Part shown: piece by piece, positions 34,313 to 42,049 of the stretch
How the letters are laid out: every line of letters starts with the position of its first letter
Position numbering within the stretch: the stretch's first letter is position 1
Assembly: GCA_017476785.1 (NCBI GenBank)
Contig: JAFUZD010000073.1
Location: 1 to 64,000 of the forward strand
Reading direction: 5' to 3'
From: Prevotella sp.
Lineage (GTDB): Bacteria; Bacteroidota; Bacteroidia; Bacteroidales; Bacteroidaceae
DNA: 64,000 nt
Notes under the pieces: generated by a model
The model's input: only the letters and a program-made list of their open reading frames with translations
Databases searched by the model: none
Told to the model about the DNA's origin: nothing
Program-made: the position numbers and the translations under genes

Positions 34313-35014
34313 ATGAGCTACAAGAAGATAGGCATCATCGTCGCAATGGACAAAGAGCTGGAACAGCTGCAGCGGCTCTTCAGCGACGGCAGCGTCGTCG
34401 TGGAGAAGTGCGGCATAGGGAAAGTGAACGCGGCACTGGGAGCTGCACAGATGATAAACCGCCACCACCCCGACGCCATCATCTCGTCGGGCTGCGCCGG
34501 CGGCAACGGAGAGGGAGTGCACATACACGACATCGTGGTAAGCACCCAGCTGGTCTACCACGACGTCTACTGCGGCACCGCCATAGACAACACCACGCAG
34601 TACGGCCAAGTGCAGGGAATGCCCGCCCGCTTCGATGCCGACCCCGACCTGCTGCGAACCAGCTTAGAGCTGACCAACCCCACCACGTCAACGCCCTCAG
34701 AGTCAGGAGGCACGGTCCACCCCGGCCTCATTGCCACGGGCGACTGGTTTGTAGACACGAAAGAGAAGATGCGCAGCATCCTCGAGCGTTTTCCCGAGGC
34801 GAAAGCCGTCGATATGGAGTCGGCCGCCATTGCGCAGACCTGCTATCACTACGGCGTCCCCTTCCTCTCCTTCCGCGTCATCAGCGACCTGCCCCTCGTC
34901 GACACCGACGCCTCGCAGTATCACGACTTCTGGCGCACCGTTGCCGACCGCTCCTTCCAGCTGACGCGCACCCTCATAGAGCGGCTCAAAGCGACCTCTC
35001 CCAGCCTCCCCTAA
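34313..35014 (+). CDS. mtnN: 5'-methylthioadenosine/S-adenosylhomocysteine nucleosidase
   Basis: The enzyme hydrolyses MTA and SAH to adenine and the thioribose or ribosyl-homocysteine sugar, recycling SAM by-products. The start is the ATG at 34313 (MSYKKIGIIVAMDKELEQL), 233 residues; a TTG at 34280 lies inside the promoter. Motifs are SGCAGGNGEGVHIHDIVV, AVDMESAAIAQTCYHYGVPFL (purine/ribose-binding Glu) and RVISDLP with the catalytic Asp. The end, ATSPSLP then stop, is encoded by a GC-rich repeat, so the C-terminal tail is foreign to the family. Confidence 0.93.
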   Translation: MSYKKIGIIVAMDKELEQLQRLFSDGSVVVEKCGIGKVNAALGAAQMINRHHPDAIISSGCAGGNGEGVHIHDIVVSTQLVYHDVYCGTAIDNTTQYGQVQGMPARFDADPDLLRTSLELTNPTTSTPSESGGTVHPGLIATGDWFVDTKEKMRSILERFPEAKAVDMESAAIAQTCYHYGVPFLSFRVISDLPLVDTDASQYHDFWRTVADRSFQLTRTLIERLKATSPSLP

Positions 35015-35045
35015 GGGGCAACCCCTCCCGGCCTCCCCATAGGAA
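34990..35045. repeat. GC-rich repeat at the 3' end of mtnN
   Basis: Two tandem units related to GCAACCCCTCCCGGCCTCC occur here; the first contains the mtnN stop codon (TAA where other copies read AAA). The same repeat, in the same reading phase, is inserted in typA. Confidence 0.85.
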
Positions 35046-35057
35046 GAGAAACAAAAA

Positions 35058-35106
35058 TGCATCAATTTCGTGCAATTTATCACAAAAACTGCACGAAATT
35101 GATGCA
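35058..35106. terminator. 17 bp perfect hairpin downstream of mtnN
   Basis: TGCATCAATTTCGTGCA (35058-35074) pairs with TGCACGAAATTGATGCA (35090-35106) around a 15-base loop. It is followed by AAATTTAGTATCTTTT, with only a weak T run. It is a terminator or dispersed palindromic element. Confidence 0.6.
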
Positions 35107-35132
35107 AATTTAGTATCTTTTCTACGCGACTT

Positions 35133-35300
35133 TCCGCCCCATAGCCGAGGTTACAGAAAGACCGTGAGCAACGACAACAGGCACCTACCAGCCCGTGGAC
35201 AATCTTTCATCGTCACCGTTGCACCCGACAAACATAAAGGCCGCCAACGATGCGCCCACCAACCAGCTGTACCATCATTATTCTTTTCATCGTTACCACA
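35133..35300 (-). pseudogene. Mosaic remnant of three lipoprotein gene starts
   Basis: Stretches resemble the 5' coding ends of neighbours in order. 35133-35152 matches part of 37590-37610. About 35155-35212 matches 38885-38945. About 35213-35293 matches 39535-39616, including a signal-peptide start reading MKRIMMVQLVG on minus. No open frame spans them. I read this as fused, decayed copies left by recombination among the tandem paralogues. Confidence 0.6.
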
Positions 35301-35313
35301 TATATATTAATTT

Positions 35314-35901
35314 CTATTCCTGACGTAAGTTTGCTTGGAAAACCTCGACACGCGTCTGAATGGTATCTGCAGTGCCAACGCTCAGTGTATCGTAGTCCGT
35401 CGTCCAAAAATCGAAGCACACCGTTCGCGACTGCCCACTGCCGTTGGGAGCCAAACGGAAGGTCAGTTCGCACAGAGAGCCGTCAAAACGGATGTCGTAC
35501 CAATCGCCCACGATGCCCTCGCGCGGAAATCCCCAATGAGGGCGAGCCGGTGCCAGCCTCCACTTCACCTCCCTGTCGGCAGGCTCTTCGTACACGACGC
35601 CTACGGGCTCCGTGCGCTCCCGGCCGTTGACATAGAAACAGAACCAAGCAGAAGCACCCTTCTGCCGTAGCAGCGACGTGTCGGGCAGCTCCAACGGCAA
35701 CCGCACTATGCCGCCCCGCCGCGGAATGGCATAGTCCACGCCGCGCACATTCCGCACATAAGGCCTCCTCTCGTCAATGAGCCCCGCATACCGCCGATAC
35801 TCATAATGTCTCTTCGGCCCTATCTCCTGCCCCGACCGGCAGCCGAGGCAGAGGATAAGAGCAAAGAGAATGACACTGTTGATTTGCAATTTATATTTCA
35901 T
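35314..35901 (-). CDS. Secreted lipoprotein, tandem family, copy A
   Basis: This 195-residue protein of unknown function starts at the ATG at 35901 (MKYKLQINSVILFALILCLGC), a lipoprotein signal with lipobox LCLGC. The mature part ends in a conserved tract seen in its neighbours: GDWYDIRFDGSL, then FRLAPNGSGQSRTVCFDF. That N-x-SG-x-x-RT pattern weakly recalls BACON-type Ig-like domains. It is nearly identical to 39642-40229 (about a dozen differences). It follows the barrel gene by 17 bases and is likely in its operon. Confidence 0.75.
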   Translation of the reverse strand: MKYKLQINSVILFALILCLGCRSGQEIGPKRHYEYRRYAGLIDERRPYVRNVRGVDYAIPRRGGIVRLPLELPDTSLLRQKGASAWFCFYVNGRERTEPVGVVYEEPADREVKWRLAPARPHWGFPREGIVGDWYDIRFDGSLCELTFRLAPNGSGQSRTVCFDFWTTDYDTLSVGTADTIQTRVEVFQANLRQE

Positions 35902-35918
35902 TTCTTTTACGTTTGAAT

Positions 35919-36572
35919 TCACAGCCCGATAAGGCGGACGGTAAAGCGATAGTACGTATCGTCCTGCGGAGCAAACGAGCGCATCGGGATGCCGTCGACA
36001 CTATGATGCCGATAGCTGTGGAAAAGGTCGTAGACGCCATAGCCGAAGCCGACGAACAGGCGATGCTCCGAGAAGTCGTGATACACGCCCACCTCGCCAA
36101 ACACACCCGGCGAGAAGCCAGTGAAGACAAGTTTGCTGGGGTTGTCCTCGTAGCGGCCGTCGGGCTCATAGACAGTTCGCTCCAGCCCAATGCTCTCGAA
36201 TGGCAACAAGTCGAACTGGAACGTGCCACGCACATACAGGCCACTCTTCCAGACGACGGGCTGCGTCAGCGTGACACCGACATTGCCCACTAATTTCGTC
36301 ATCGAGTCCTCACCTCCATAGTGCAGCGTCTCGCCACAATCTATATAAGTGTCGCCAGCTTCAAACAGCATACTATACAGCACGCCGCCGCTCGCCGACA
36401 GCATCAAGTGCTCGCCGAAACGCCAACTGTAGCCCAGATCAAAGCCGGCAGAAAAGACGTCTATATCATTAAAATACAGCCCGCCACTCATTTCTATCGA
36501 GCCCTTCGTCTGGGCTGATGACGCCACACTCGCAACAGCCAGCAGCCCCACTAACATTATTCTTTTCATCAT
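35919..36572 (-). CDS. Small outer-membrane beta-barrel-like protein
   Basis: The 217-residue protein has a signal peptide (MMKRIMLVGLLAVASVASSAQ) and alternating hydrophobic strands (GFDLGYSWRFGEHLMLSASGGVLY, LFVGFGYGVYDLFHSY, YYRFTVRLIGL) ending in a hydrophobic residue, as for an eight-stranded barrel or porin-like protein. Function is unknown. Its signal peptide resembles that of the lipoprotein at 38972-39616, and a fragment of its 3' end recurs at 37728-37813. Confidence 0.7.
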   Translation of the reverse strand: MMKRIMLVGLLAVASVASSAQTKGSIEMSGGLYFNDIDVFSAGFDLGYSWRFGEHLMLSASGGVLYSMLFEAGDTYIDCGETLHYGGEDSMTKLVGNVGVTLTQPVVWKSGLYVRGTFQFDLLPFESIGLERTVYEPDGRYEDNPSKLVFTGFSPGVFGEVGVYHDFSEHRLFVGFGYGVYDLFHSYRHHSVDGIPMRSFAPQDDTYYRFTVRLIGL

Positions 36573-36599
36573 TTCGTGAATGAAGCTAATTTCTCCTTT

Positions 36600-37148
36600 T
36601 TACTCCTGCCGCAGCAGATAGACGTACTCCACGTTCGTCTGGCCGTCGTCTTGCCCGTACACATAGTAGTCGAGGCATATCATCCGCTGCTTCCCCGTCG
36701 AGTTGGGGGCGAAGCGGCAGGCGCACGCCATCGTGGCCGTGTCCAAGCGGACGCTGTACCAGTCGCCCTGCAAGACGTAGCCAGAGCCGTCGGCCACAGG
36801 AGGATTCAGATACCAGATGTGGCGGAAGTCGCAGTCATCGGCATTCGGCCCACCGACCACCCGCGATGCATCCGGTCTGGCAGGCTCCCTCCCCTCCGTA
36901 TAGCCAGTGACGTCAGCCTTCACATATACCGCCCCGTCTTCCCCGTCGTGCTGCAGGGCAATGCGGATGGAGTCGCCGGCAGAAGGAACGGCATAGCTCA
37001 GCACCTGCACGTGGAAGGGGATGCCGATGCGGACAAACGAGGTGTCCGACACCGCAACCAGCCGCACACCCGCAGGATGGCCCGCAAAGCAGAAAGAATG
37101 CAGGCCGAAGAACGCAAGAACAAACAGAATAGCGAATGGACGTCTCAT
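36600..37148 (-). CDS. Secreted protein, tandem family, copy C
   Basis: The 182-residue protein has a signal peptide (MRRPFAILFVLAFFGLHSFCFAG) without a clear lipobox. The C-terminal part has the family tract QGDWYSVRLDTATMACACRFAPN followed by STGKQRMICLDYYVYG and ends YLLRQE. Function is unknown. It shares the tail motif with the lipoproteins around it but has diverged strongly in the first two thirds. Confidence 0.7.
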   Translation of the reverse strand: MRRPFAILFVLAFFGLHSFCFAGHPAGVRLVAVSDTSFVRIGIPFHVQVLSYAVPSAGDSIRIALQHDGEDGAVYVKADVTGYTEGREPARPDASRVVGGPNADDCDFRHIWYLNPPVADGSGYVLQGDWYSVRLDTATMACACRFAPNSTGKQRMICLDYYVYGQDDGQTNVEYVYLLRQE

Positions 37149-37163
37149 AGTACCTTTGTCAAT

Positions 37164-37711
37164 TTATTGCTGTCGCAGTTCATATATATAATGATTGTTC
37201 ACAATGCCCTGATATTTCCCCGCCACGGAGTGCTGCAAGCGAATCGTCCGCTGCTTCCCCGTACGGTTGGGCGAAAAGCGGCAGACGCACTCCATCGTGG
37301 CTGTGTCCACCTGTACGCTGTACCAATCGTCCGCCATCTTCGTCGACTCGCCGCCATCCGCCGCTTGAGGAGCCAAGTGCACCTCGTAGCTCTCGTCAAA
37401 GTTCCGTTCCATTCCGCCCTCAGCGCGCCGCTGATACCCATTCCCGCCGGTATAGACATAGACCGAAAGAAGAGAATTCAACTGCGGATGCTGCGCCGCG
37501 TGCTGCACTTCTCCAAGCAGAAGCGCAGCACGCCGCCGCCGGCGGGAATGTCATACTTAGACGTCTTCCAATCCTGCACCACCCCCTGCCCATAGCCGAG
37601 GTTATAGAAAGTCACCCGAGGCTCCTGCCGTATCTCCCTGCCCCCAGCACAGCCGAGGCAGAGGATAAGAGCAGAGAGTATGACGCTGTTGATTTGCAAT
37701 TTATATTTCAT
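37164..37711 (-). pseudogene. Frameshifted lipoprotein, tandem family, copy D
   Basis: The 5' part (start at 37711, MKYKLQINSVILSALILCLGC) runs in one frame to about 37490 (GGGVLRFCLEKCSTRR then stop). The rest (LNSLLSVYVYTGGNGYQRR to ADDWYSVQVDTATMECVCRFSPN and ELRQQ) continues in another frame to 37164. The single-base shift lies near 37485-37505. The two halves together match the full-length paralogues, so this is a disrupted gene, unless the shift is a sequencing error or programmed. Confidence 0.75.
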
Positions 37712-37727
37712 TTCTTTACGTTTGAAT

Positions 37728-37813
37728 TCACAGCCCGATGAGCCGGACGGTGAAGCGATAGTACGTATCGTCGTGCGGAGCAAAGGAGCGCATCGGGATG
37801 CCGTCGACGCGGG
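37728..37813 (-). pseudogene. 3' fragment of a second barrel gene
   Basis: The minus strand encodes DGIPMRSFAPHDDTYYRF and then TVRLIGL with a stop, matching the last residues of the 35919-36572 protein with Gln changed to His. The fragment abuts the stop codon of the next lipoprotein and has the same 16-17 base spacing to a lipoprotein start as the intact copy. It marks a duplication followed by a deletion. Confidence 0.8.
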
Positions 37814-37816
37814 AAT

Positions 37817-38395
37817 CTACGTACCCTTCTGTCTCAGAACAACCTCAAGATTATACGGCGAATGCCCGACATATTTCGGCGGGAACACAGCATATTGAAG
37901 ACAGACCGTCCGCGGCCTTCCGCTCACATTGGGAGAGAAGCCGAGCACGAAACTATGCGTACCCGCATCATAGCGGAAGCGATACCAGCCGCCGAAGGAT
38001 TTCGCCTCAGGATACGCTGAACGAGAGGGAAAGCACTCACAGCAGAAGAAACCGCTGTAGGAATCCTTTACCATTGGTCCCTCCCCCAGCTCATATTCCC
38101 TACCATTCTCATAAATGAAGCATTGCAGTCTGGCATACTCGGGCAGCTCGGGCAAATCAAACTGATCAGCCTTTATCGTCAACTGCCCACCATCCACAGG
38201 GACTGCATACTCCATTGATTTCCGGCAGACAACCACATCGCCGTTTTGGAAACTGTCCCTATGCAACGACACTTCGGGCACCAAAGCCAGTTCTTCACCA
38301 GATGAAGCAGCCATACGCCTTCCGCCCACGCACCCCGCCGACAGGAGGGCGATGGACACAATGCAGAGCCACTGTAATCGTCTGTTCATTCTCAC
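37817..38395 (-). CDS. Secreted lipoprotein, tandem family, copy F
   Basis: This 192-residue lipoprotein has signal LQWLCIVSIALLSAGC (lipobox LSAGC). The body carries VDGGQLTIKADQFDLPELPEY, a Cys pair in SGFFCCECFPS, and the family tail GGWYRFRYDAGTHSFVLGFSPN then VSGRPRTVCLQYAV. Function is unknown. Its start overlaps the stop of copy G by 4 bases. Its stop joins the barrel fragment, so its 3' flank was replaced by recombination. Confidence 0.75.
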   Translation of the reverse strand: MRMNRRLQWLCIVSIALLSAGCVGGRRMAASSGEELALVPEVSLHRDSFQNGDVVVCRKSMEYAVPVDGGQLTIKADQFDLPELPEYARLQCFIYENGREYELGEGPMVKDSYSGFFCCECFPSRSAYPEAKSFGGWYRFRYDAGTHSFVLGFSPNVSGRPRTVCLQYAVFPPKYVGHSPYNLEVVLRQKGT

Positions 38396-38943
38396 CGTCC
38401 TTTCTGCCGCATACAGATGCGGCCATAATTAATCACATAGCCATATCGCAGATAGACGTCATATTCTATACGCACCGTCCGCTGCCCACGGCTGTTGTTC
38501 GGGCGGAACCGACAAATAAACTCCTGCGCCGACTCGTCATAGCGAACGTCATACCAATCGCCCACAAGTCCCTCACGCGGGAAGCTGTCATCATTGGCTG
38601 GATATATGGTCCAAGAGAAGTTGCGGTCACTATTGTTCACCCTCATTCCCCACTCCACCCTGTACTCATTGTCGTTTGTATAGAAAAAGCAGCGACCTCG
38701 CGCATAGACAGGAGAACGCACAACGTCATATTTATCCAAAGCAAACCTCAGCACACAGCCCTCGCTTGGAATCTCATAGTCCACCGTCTTCATTATTACT
38801 CTGGTCCGCCCATTGAATTCATATTCTGTGTGCTGCACCACAGGCAAGACCTCCTGTCCCGACCGGCAGCCGAGGCAGAGGAGGAGGACCGTGAACAACG
38901 CCAACAGGCACCGGCCAGTCCGTGGACCATCTTTCATCGTCAT
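38392..38943 (-). CDS. Secreted lipoprotein, tandem family, copy G
   Basis: I choose Met at 38943 (MTMKDGPRTGRCLLALFTVL); the longer frame from 39033 overlaps the previous gene. The lipobox LCLGCRSGQE is shared with copies A and B although the preceding residues differ, suggesting exchange within signal sequences. The 183-residue product has SEGCVLRFALDKYDVV, then VGDWYDVRYDESAQEFICRF and PNNSRGQRTVRIEYDVYLR. Function is unknown. Confidence 0.72.
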   Translation of the reverse strand: MTMKDGPRTGRCLLALFTVLLLCLGCRSGQEVLPVVQHTEYEFNGRTRVIMKTVDYEIPSEGCVLRFALDKYDVVRSPVYARGRCFFYTNDNEYRVEWGMRVNNSDRNFSWTIYPANDDSFPREGLVGDWYDVRYDESAQEFICRFRPNNSRGQRTVRIEYDVYLRYGYVINYGRICMRQKGR

Positions 38944-38971
38944 ATCCCTGCTCTGAGAGAGAGGTACACTG

Positions 38972-39616
38972 TTACCATACCGGAGACAGCAGGCGGAAAG
39001 CCATATCCAGCGACAGCACATCATCTGAAGCACTCACATTGTGAAACGTCCCACTGACGTGCCCATTCAGGCCATAGCCGTATGTAGTAACCGTCGTAGC
39101 GGCTGCGCCACCCTTCGTCTGGCGCCCGGCCGTAAGCTGCACAAAGTGGTCCACCCGCAGTGCCACGGGAGCCGAAGCGTCGGGGACATACACTCCACGC
39201 AGCACCCCCGCACCGTCGTACACGCGCAGCGCACAGCCGTCAGCCTCCAGTGCAGCAGCGTCAGAGCTGGCGAAGCCCGTCCTGCCACCACTGATGAGAC
39301 GCTCACCGTCCTGAGGGCGAACCAGATGGAGCGACAGCAGCGTGCTACCCTCTGCGCCGTCCGTCAGCGGCACCGTCCATTCCAGAGCCGCCGCATCTGC
39401 AGAGCCACCGGCGAAGTAGGAGTCCACCTGCCACGTCCGTCCATACCCATCCGTATCCTGTACATTCAACGTCTGCTGCCCCAGCGTACCCGTCACACTA
39501 CAATATTGCTCCGACTGCACCAAAGGCTGCTCAGCATCGTCACCGTCGCACCCGACAAACACTAAGGCTGCCACACTCACGACTGCCAGCAGCCCTACCC
39601 TCATTATTCTTTTCAT
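38972..39616 (-). CDS. Lipoprotein of unknown function in the C10 locus
   Basis: This 214-residue lipoprotein has a signal MKRIMRVGLLAVVSVAALVF and lipobox VFVGC followed by acidic DGDDAEQP. It lacks the PN-SG-RT tail of its neighbours, so it is a different fold. The rest is beta-rich with repeated short Gly/Asp turns (DGAEGSTLLSLHLVRPQDGE). Its signal peptide is close to that of the barrel protein at 35919. It sits 25 bases after copy B and 28 bases before copy G. Confidence 0.7.
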   Translation of the reverse strand: MKRIMRVGLLAVVSVAALVFVGCDGDDAEQPLVQSEQYCSVTGTLGQQTLNVQDTDGYGRTWQVDSYFAGGSADAAALEWTVPLTDGAEGSTLLSLHLVRPQDGERLISGGRTGFASSDAAALEADGCALRVYDGAGVLRGVYVPDASAPVALRVDHFVQLTAGRQTKGGAAATTVTTYGYGLNGHVSGTFHNVSASDDVLSLDMAFRLLSPVW

Positions 39617-39641
39617 CGTTACTATATATATATATTAATTT

Positions 39642-40229
39642 CTATTCCTGACGTAAGTTTGCTTGGAAAACCTCGACACGCGTCTGAATAGTATCTGCAG
39701 TGCCAACGCTCAGCGTATCGTAGTCCGTCGTCCAAAAATCGAAGTACACCGTTCGCGACCGCCCACTGCCGTTGGGAGCCAAACGGAAGGTCAGCTCGCA
39801 CAGAGAGTCGTCAAAACGGTTGTCGTACCAATCGCCCACGATGCCCTCGCGCGGAAATCCCCAATGAGGGTGAGCCGGTGCCAGCCTCCACTTCACCTCC
39901 CTGTCGGCAGGCTCTCCGTACACGACGCCTACGGGCTCCGTGCGCTCCCGGCCGTTGACATAGAAATAGAACCAAGCAGAAGCATCCTTCTGCCGTAGCA
40001 GCGACGTGTCGGGCAGCTCCAACGGCAACCGCACTATGCCACCCCGCCGCGGGATGTCATAGTCCACGCCGCGCACATTCCGCACATAAGGTCTCCTCTC
40101 GTCAATGAGCCCCGCATACCGCCGATACTCATAATGCCTCTTCGGCCCTATCTCCTGCCCCGACCGGCAGCCGAGGCAGAGGATAAGAGCAAAGAGTATG
40201 ACGCCGTTGATTTGCAATTTACTTCTCAT
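39642..40229 (-). CDS. Secreted lipoprotein, tandem family, copy B
   Basis: The 195-residue protein is nearly identical to copy A at 35314-35901. Signal MRSKLQINGVILFALILCLGC. The mature sequence has YEYRRYAGLIDERRPYVRN and the tail LAPNGSGRSRTVYFDFWT. Its start overlaps the stop of the C10 protease by 4 bases, the arrangement expected for a translationally coupled partner such as an inhibitor or immunity protein; that role is inference only. Confidence 0.78.
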   Translation of the reverse strand: MRSKLQINGVILFALILCLGCRSGQEIGPKRHYEYRRYAGLIDERRPYVRNVRGVDYDIPRRGGIVRLPLELPDTSLLRQKDASAWFYFYVNGRERTEPVGVVYGEPADREVKWRLAPAHPHWGFPREGIVGDWYDNRFDDSLCELTFRLAPNGSGRSRTVYFDFWTTDYDTLSVGTADTIQTRVEVFQANLRQE

Positions 40230-41497
40230 TTGTCAGGGACGAAATTAGTCATATACTTCATTTGTTTCTGTACATACACTTTTACATTGGTCTGTAATCC
40301 TGTATAATAATCATTATTATTTATTGCACCGGGCATTGAGTCTCCAATAGAATTGGAACTTAGCATATAAAAATAGCCATTCGCTGTTCCACCCGTATTT
40401 CCCCAAACACAATGGAAATACGTATAATTCTGATTAAGCTTCGGTGTCAAATCGGTATCGTCAACAACATATTTTGCATATCCATCTATAACCCAAGAAT
40501 GTCCATCGCCCTGCTTCGTTTGGTCATTTATTGTTATAGACGAAATTAAGAGAGGCCCACTGCCTGAAATCTTTGGACTTACAGCCTTCGCGTTTGTTAA
40601 TATCGTAATAGCTTTCGCTTCATCAAAATCTTTATAATCATCCGGGGCTTTATACCCCATTCCCATAAAAGCTCTTTTTACGCCAGCCATCGTAGCACTG
40701 CTTTCATCATTATAATTGATATTCAACAATTCCTTCCTCCCCAACCAAGCCATTAAAAAAGCAACTTTATTATATGATTGCCCACGGTTCATTGACCTCC
40801 ATAAGAAATGTGTTTTCCCTGCCGACTTCGGCCATTTATAATACGACATTATCTGAGCTACAGAAACAGCCGTACAACCCACAGGAGCATTCATCAGTTC
40901 TCCATTTTCATTCCGAATCAATGGGCAGCTATCGTTGTAAGGAGCCAACTGTCCCCATCGCCGTGCGCCCATAGAAAGAAGCGGAGAGACTTGCGCTCCC
41001 GTTATATATTTGCGCCCATCAAATATATAGGTCGAAGGGTTGCTGCTGGCTGTTGCAGCTTTATATTTCAAGTTCTCAAAGAATAACGCCAGCGGCTTGT
41101 TATCAATAGTATCCTGCATATACAGACTGCCAGTATCAGAAAAGGCATAGATAGGCAGCATACGGCGGTCGGCAGAAAGGAGGGCAAAGCCACGCTCATC
41201 CTCATAGTTTACCAAATAGAAACTGCCATCAACGGCATCGGACGCAGAACGGGTACGGGGCACCAACGTAATCAGTGAGGCACTCTTCACGCGTCGAGCC
41301 TCCCCTGAACGTGTTGTCTCGCTCTCCAGCCCTGACAAGAACCTGTCTGCCGTAGCCAATGCCTCATCCAAGCTAACGTGATAGTCATTTGATTCTATTT
41401 CATCAACAACTTCTACCATACGGTCATCATCTGTACACGCTGCAAAATTAGCTATTAAACATAAGATTGCAACTATAACTGTCATCTTTTTCATCAT
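40226..41497 (-). CDS. C10 family (streptopain-type) cysteine protease lipoprotein
   Basis: The 423-residue protein has signal MTVIVAILCLIANFAAC, so it is lipid-anchored. A Spi-like propeptide follows (about 35-160, including GSFYLVNYEDERGFALLSAD). The mature protease has catalytic Cys in PVGCTAVSVAQIMSYY (about 210) and His in GDGHSWVIDGYAKY (about 335), then HCVWGNTGGTANGYFYML. C10 proteases of Bacteroides and Prevotella are exported and self-activate by propeptide cleavage. Base composition is clearly more AT-rich than flanking genes, a sign of transfer. DUF3244 lies upstream and lipoprotein B overlaps its end. Confidence 0.92.
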   Translation of the reverse strand: MMKKMTVIVAILCLIANFAACTDDDRMVEVVDEIESNDYHVSLDEALATADRFLSGLESETTRSGEARRVKSASLITLVPRTRSASDAVDGSFYLVNYEDERGFALLSADRRMLPIYAFSDTGSLYMQDTIDNKPLALFFENLKYKAATASSNPSTYIFDGRKYITGAQVSPLLSMGARRWGQLAPYNDSCPLIRNENGELMNAPVGCTAVSVAQIMSYYKWPKSAGKTHFLWRSMNRGQSYNKVAFLMAWLGRKELLNINYNDESSATMAGVKRAFMGMGYKAPDDYKDFDEAKAITILTNAKAVSPKISGSGPLLISSITINDQTKQGDGHSWVIDGYAKYVVDDTDLTPKLNQNYTYFHCVWGNTGGTANGYFYMLSSNSIGDSMPGAINNNDYYTGLQTNVKVYVQKQMKYMTNFVPDK

Positions 41498-41570
41498 TTT
41501 TAATGTTTTATAATATTGTTCAACGAATTCATTTAATTAAAACACTTGTGTCGTATAACTGTCACAAAAA

Positions 41571-41921
41571 TCAATCCATCTGTTCGACATTTACGGTATT
41601 CTGATCGTCTGTTACTTCAAGCAATAGCGAACCGGAAGTATCAGGCAAATCAATGGCCGTCTCATCCGTTTGACTGACAGCGACCTGCTCTGTAAACACT
41701 GTACGCCCCATTATGTCCCTAATGCTGACGTCAATCTGCCCAACTTGCTTTCCGGGTATAACATAAATTGTCTTGTTGTTTTCAGCCCAACTCGCTTCTA
41801 CCTTAATCTCCGTATTGATAGGGGGATTTGAATCGGGGCGTCTCACCACTACTTTGTGTTTTCCTGCCATACCCTGTTGCACAGCAAGAATTGCTACAAA
41901 AATAAGAAATCGTCTTTTCAT
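41571..41921 (-). CDS. DUF3244 small secreted protein
   Basis: I start at the ATG at 41921 (MKRRFLIFVAILAVQQGMAG), a signal peptide, giving 116 residues. The mature part is a single beta-sandwich-like domain: IKVEASWAENNKTIYVIPG, VGQIDVSIRDIMGRTVFTEQ, SGSLLLEVTDDQNTV, as in DUF3244. Such proteins often neighbour C10 proteases in this lineage. The role is unknown; an inhibitor or chaperone is possible. A weak promoter-like GACCTTTGC lies at 41952-41960 on minus. Confidence 0.78.
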   Translation of the reverse strand: MKRRFLIFVAILAVQQGMAGKHKVVVRRPDSNPPINTEIKVEASWAENNKTIYVIPGKQVGQIDVSIRDIMGRTVFTEQVAVSQTDETAIDLPDTSGSLLLEVTDDQNTVNVEQMD

Positions 41922-42049
41922 AATTTTAACTATATGATTTTGTAAAACGACGCAAAGGTCTGACAAAATCACCAAAAAAGAATGAAAATGGAGTTTACAA
42001 ATAGTTAACAAGTAATCCTTTCACGCCTACCGGAAAGAATATCAACGAC

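Noticed and set aside
35213..35473. 86-codon ORF on minus as a gene
   Set aside because: It joins a remnant signal peptide to an out-of-frame part of lipoprotein copy A.
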